64,000 bases of DNA from Streptomyces sp. NBC_01669. GTDB lineage: Bacteria > Actinomycetota > Actinomycetes > Streptomycetales > Streptomycetaceae. The DNA lies in the NCBI RefSeq assembly GCF_026339735.1, contig NZ_JAPEQG010000001.1:8307001-8371000 (forward strand), read 5' to 3'. The notes beneath the pieces are model-generated. The model searched no databases. It saw nothing but the letters and a program-made list of their open reading frames with translations, and was not told the origin of the DNA. Positions 61,452-64,000 of this stretch are shown here, in pieces; within the stretch, counting starts at the first letter, position 1, and every line of letters begins with the position of its first letter. The position numbers were made by a program, and so were the translations under genes.

Positions 61452-61895
61452 ATGAGCCAGAGCACCCCTCCGCCGCAGGAGTACGCCTACACGCTGACTC
61501 GTGAGCTGGACGCCTCAGCCGCCCGGGCCTTCGAAGCCTGGACCACACCGGCGCAGTACGAGCAGTGGGCCGGCGCCGCACCGGGGACGGTGAAGATGGA
61601 CGCGCGGCCGGGCGGGACGTGGAGGGCGGTGATGGTCACCCCCGACGGGCAGCAGTTCCCCCTCACCGGCTCCTACCTCGACGTGGTGCCCGGCAGGCGC
61701 CTGGTCATCGGCATGGACGTGCCCGGCAAGTCCGCACCCGCCACCATGAGCCTGTTCCTCGACGAGAACGACGGGGCAGGGACCACGCGCATCACGCTGA
61801 CCCAGAGTTGTGACAGCGCCCACGAACGCGACCTGGCAGAACAGGGCAGCACGATGCTCCTGGACTCTCTCGGCTCCTACCTCACCAAGAGCTGA
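61452..61895 (+). CDS. AHSA1/SRPBCC domain protein
   Basis: A 147-residue single-domain SRPBCC protein: YTLTRELDASAARAFEAWTT, QYEQWAGAAPGTVKMDARPG, GTWRAVMVTPDGQQFPLTGS. It ends ERDLAEQGSTMLLDSLGSYL, the long C-terminal helix. It probably binds a hydrophobic ligand or acts as a stress-linked cochaperone-like protein. ATG 61452 follows AAAGGAAAC. It precedes the convergent ECF42-type sigma gene; SRPBCC genes often neighbour such sigma factors. Confidence 0.9.
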   Translation: MSQSTPPPQEYAYTLTRELDASAARAFEAWTTPAQYEQWAGAAPGTVKMDARPGGTWRAVMVTPDGQQFPLTGSYLDVVPGRRLVIGMDVPGKSAPATMSLFLDENDGAGTTRITLTQSCDSAHERDLAEQGSTMLLDSLGSYLTKS

Positions 61896-61953
61896 CCCGC
61901 CGCGTCACGCAGTAGCGCCGCACCTGTCGGCCGGCGGACGCATGCGGGCCCGT

Positions 61954-63240
61954 TCAGTCCGCCGGCAGAGCCCGGCGCCGACGGCGAAGGAACTCCTGTT
62001 CGGCGGCGTTCTGCGTACGGGCGACCGCCGCGTCGTACGCCGTCGCCGCCTCGGCGGCACGGCCCAGGCGTCGCAGCAGGTCCGCCCGTACGGCGTGGAA
62101 CACGTGGTAGCGGTCGAGTGCGAGCTGCTCCACGAGCGCGAGCGCCGCGTCCGGTCCCTCGACCTCGGCCACCGCGACGGCACGGTTGAGCGCCACCACC
62201 AGCGTCGGCGCCTGCACCAGCAGTTGGTCGTACAGCCGCAGGATCTGCCCCCAGTCGGTGGCGGCCGCGGTCGGCGCATCGCTGTGCACCGCGTTGATCG
62301 CGGCCTGGATCTGGTACGGGCCGGGACGGTCGCGACGCAGACACTGCCGTACGAGCGCCTGACCCTCGGCGATCAGCTCGTGGTCCCACCGGCTTCGGTC
62401 CTGCTCGGCGAGGGGCAGCAGCGCACCGTCCGGGCCGGTACGGGCGGTGCGGCGCGACTCGCTGAGCAGCATCAGCGCGAGCAGTCCTCGCACCTCCGGT
62501 TCGTCCGGCATCAGATCGGCCAGGAGCCGCCCGAGGCGGATGGCCTCCGCACAGAGGTCCTCGCGCACCAACCGGTCGCCGGAGCTCGCCGTATGCCCTT
62601 CGTTGAAGATCAGGTACACGACGGCGAGCACGGACCGGACCCGGTCCGGAAGATCGGCATCGGCCGGTACCCGGTAGGGAATCCGGGCATCACGGATCTT
62701 CCCCTTGGCGCGCACCAGCCGCTGCGCCATGGTCGGTTCGGGCACCAGGAACGCATGCGCGAGCTCCGCCGTGCTCAGCCCGCCCAGCAGTCGCAGCGTC
62801 AGCGCGACCTGCGCACCGGTGGAGAGCGCGGGGTGGCAGCAGGTGAAGATCAGCCGCAGCCGGTCGTCGTGCACGGGACCCTCCTCAGCCGGTTCGCTCC
62901 CGGCGTCCAGGGACTGCGCCAGTGCCGCCCGGGCCTGGCGGTCGGCGCGGGAGGCCTCCCGGCGCAGGCGGTCGATCGCCCGGTTCCGCGCCGTGGTGAT
63001 GATCCAGCCGGCCGGTGCGGGCGGCAGCCCGGCCGAGGGCCACCGGTCCAACGCGGTGACGAACGCCTCCTGGACCGCCTCCTCCGCGATGTCGATGTCG
63101 CCGAAGGCACGCACGAGTACGGCCACCGAGCGGCCGTACTCCTCGCGGAAGAGACGCTCGACGTCCGCGGTGAGTACGGCCGGCGCGCCGGTGGGACGGC
63201 GCGGCTCGGCGGCGCCGGGGTGCCGGGAGGCGCCGGACAT
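61954..63240 (-). CDS. ECF42-like RNA polymerase sigma factor with C-terminal extension
   Basis: A 428-residue sigma factor. Region 2 (about 25-95) includes FREEYGRSVAVLVRAFGDID and IAEEAVQEAFVTALDRWPSA, then WIITTARNRAIDRLRRE. Region 4 (about 130-190) includes LRLIFTCCHPALSTGAQVAL and FLVPEPTMAQRLVRAKGKI. A helical DUF6596/TPR-like extension of about 230 residues follows (VLAVVYLIFNEGHTASSG), as in the ECF42 group, where it replaces an anti-sigma factor. The start shares one base (TGATG) with the stop of the YCII-domain gene, its usual partner. Confidence 0.92.
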   Translation of the reverse strand: MSGASRHPGAAEPRRPTGAPAVLTADVERLFREEYGRSVAVLVRAFGDIDIAEEAVQEAFVTALDRWPSAGLPPAPAGWIITTARNRAIDRLRREASRADRQARAALAQSLDAGSEPAEEGPVHDDRLRLIFTCCHPALSTGAQVALTLRLLGGLSTAELAHAFLVPEPTMAQRLVRAKGKIRDARIPYRVPADADLPDRVRSVLAVVYLIFNEGHTASSGDRLVREDLCAEAIRLGRLLADLMPDEPEVRGLLALMLLSESRRTARTGPDGALLPLAEQDRSRWDHELIAEGQALVRQCLRRDRPGPYQIQAAINAVHSDAPTAAATDWGQILRLYDQLLVQAPTLVVALNRAVAVAEVEGPDAALALVEQLALDRYHVFHAVRADLLRRLGRAAEAATAYDAAVARTQNAAEQEFLRRRRRALPAD

Positions 63241-63596
63241 CAGCCCTCCACTTCACCCTCGAACGGCCGGACCTCGATGGGCAGGGTGATCGCCCGCGCG
63301 GCTTTGCGGCCCCAGTCGAGGGCCGCATCCAGATCGGGCGCCTTGATGATGCACAGCCCGCCGAGGTACTCCTTGCCTTCGGCGTACGGGCCGTCGGTGA
63401 GCAGTGTGTCACCGTCCTTCGCCTGCACCACGGTGGCCGTGCTCGGGGCGTTCAGCCCTCCGGCGAACACCCAGGCTCCAGCCTCCCGGAGCTCCTCGTG
63501 GAAGACCTCCACGTTCCGCATGATCCCTTCCAGCACCTCGGGGGCGGGCATCTCGCCCCCGGTCGGCGTGATCACGCTGAGCAGGTAGTGCTTCAT
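63240..63596 (-). CDS. YCII/DGPF-domain protein
   Basis: A 118-residue YCII-related protein: MKHYLLSVITPTGGEMPAPE, FHEELREAGAWVFAGGLNAP and TLLTDGPYAEGKEYLGGLCI, the last being the DGPF-type motif that names the group (here DGPY). These proteins are typical operon partners and probable targets of ECF42 sigma factors; they may have ligand-binding or weak enzymatic roles. ATG 63596 follows AGGAGGAAC, a strong ribosome site. First gene of the two-gene operon. Confidence 0.9.
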   Translation of the reverse strand: MKHYLLSVITPTGGEMPAPEVLEGIMRNVEVFHEELREAGAWVFAGGLNAPSTATVVQAKDGDTLLTDGPYAEGKEYLGGLCIIKAPDLDAALDWGRKAARAITLPIEVRPFEGEVEG

Positions 63597-63771
63597 GGTG
63601 TTCCTCCTGGGGTGCGACGTCGGCACCGTGCCGGCGTCTCACCCTCTATACGAACGGCTGCTGCCCGGATCGACACGCAACACGGTCGGGCTCCGAAGAA
63701 TTTTCTGCCGGAGCTCCGCGTGATTCCGGTGGTCCCCGCGTGTTCTGCGGGTTTCCGCACACGGGGACTTG

Positions 63772-63785
63772 TGGGAGCGCTCCCA
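63772..63785. promoter_or_regulatory. Perfect CebR box (TGGGAGCGCTCCCA)
   Basis: This 14-base palindrome is identical to the published operator of CebR, the LacI-family cellobiose/cello-oligosaccharide repressor of Streptomyces. It lies 20 bases before the GNAT start at 63805, in a position to block transcription. No cellulose-utilisation gene is visible in the window. Confidence 0.82.
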
Positions 63786-63804
63786 GGGTCGGCAGGATGA
63801 GGTG

Positions 63805-64000
63805 ATGACCCAGCTTCCCGGCCCACGGGCCTACCACCCCGACGACCACGCGGCCCTTTCCGACATCTGCGTCCGGACGGCCGACAACGGTGGCGACTCC
63901 CGACATCTGTATCCGGATCCGGAACTGATGCCCTCGATCTTCGCCACGCCCTACGCGTACCTCGAACCCGATCTGGCCTTCGTGATCGACGACGGTACGG
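63805..64000 (+). CDS. GNAT family N-acetyltransferase, cut by window end
   Basis: The first 65 codons of an acetyltransferase: MTQLPGPRAYHPDDHAALSD, ICVRTADNGGDSRHLYPDPE, YAYLEPDLAFVIDDG. The opening is the GNAT beta1-alpha1 element, and LAFVIDDG leads into the next strand as in the family. ATG 63805 has GAGG just upstream. The CebR box before it suggests control by cello-oligosaccharides, odd for an acetyltransferase unless it belongs to a longer operon beyond the window. Confidence 0.72.
   Translation, partial: MTQLPGPRAYHPDDHAALSDICVRTADNGGDSRHLYPDPELMPSIFATPYAYLEPDLAFVIDDGT

Overview
The window looks like chromosomal DNA of a Streptomyces or close relative. GC content is very high, coding frames have almost uniformly G/C third positions, and several genes belong to families typical of the genus (streptophobe, DUF6777, DUF6381, DUF6629, SpoIIE-type phosphatases, FHA-ABC transporters, AldO-type alditol oxidase). 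I see no rRNA, tRNA, CRISPR array, transposase or phage gene.

Region by region: 1-3.4 kb holds housekeeping or degraded genes (a frameshifted kinase, a GNAT enzyme, two truncated remnants at one deletion junction, RNase HI). 3.5-22.1 kb is a large Wzx/Wzy-type exopolysaccharide locus. It contains an initiating phosphoglycosyltransferase, GT4/GT2 glycosyltransferases, a Wzz/tyrosine-kinase-like protein with no recognisable P-loop, a flippase, a polymerase, GDP-mannose 4,6-dehydratase plus GDP-fucose synthase, a CDP-alcohol phosphotransferase with a cytidylyltransferase, a lipoprotein, and two very large secreted propeller-Fn3-LamG proteins. The latter are translationally coupled to the sugar genes. 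This locus is the best candidate for an undescribed system: a fucose-containing, possibly phospho-alcohol-decorated surface glycan made together with its own exported glycan-binding proteins.

22.4-34.6 kb: alditol oxidase, a MASE1 sensor beside a SpoIIE phosphatase, XdhC/CoxG maturation genes without their hydroxylase, a pectate lyase relic, a frameshifted DUF6629 gene, an AidB-like acyl-CoA dehydrogenase with TetR regulator, and a secreted His/Asp/Lys repeat protein. 34.6-44 kb is a signalling block: a multidomain SpoIIE protein with lost catalytic aspartates, DUF6777, streptophobe, and a Ser/Thr kinase - hypothetical - FHA/FHA/ABC operon resembling mycobacterial Rv1747. 44.7-51.8 kb: ArsR/AHSA1 pair with a perfect palindromic operator, methyltransferase, Tat-exported PHP-type hydrolase, phosphoglucomutase, Sfp-type phosphopantetheinyl transferase, GNAT enzyme. 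52-58.8 kb: secreted subtilase, then an alpha-glucoside ABC importer (binding protein, two permeases) with a GH13 glucosidase. The right end has a cupin, an MFS/LysR divergent pair, an AHSA1 protein, an ECF42-like sigma factor with its YCII partner, and a GNAT gene preceded by a perfect CebR box.

Three reading frames (near 200, 29,408 and 34,416) would each be restored by removing one base from a G/C homopolymer, so consensus error has to be considered alongside true decay.
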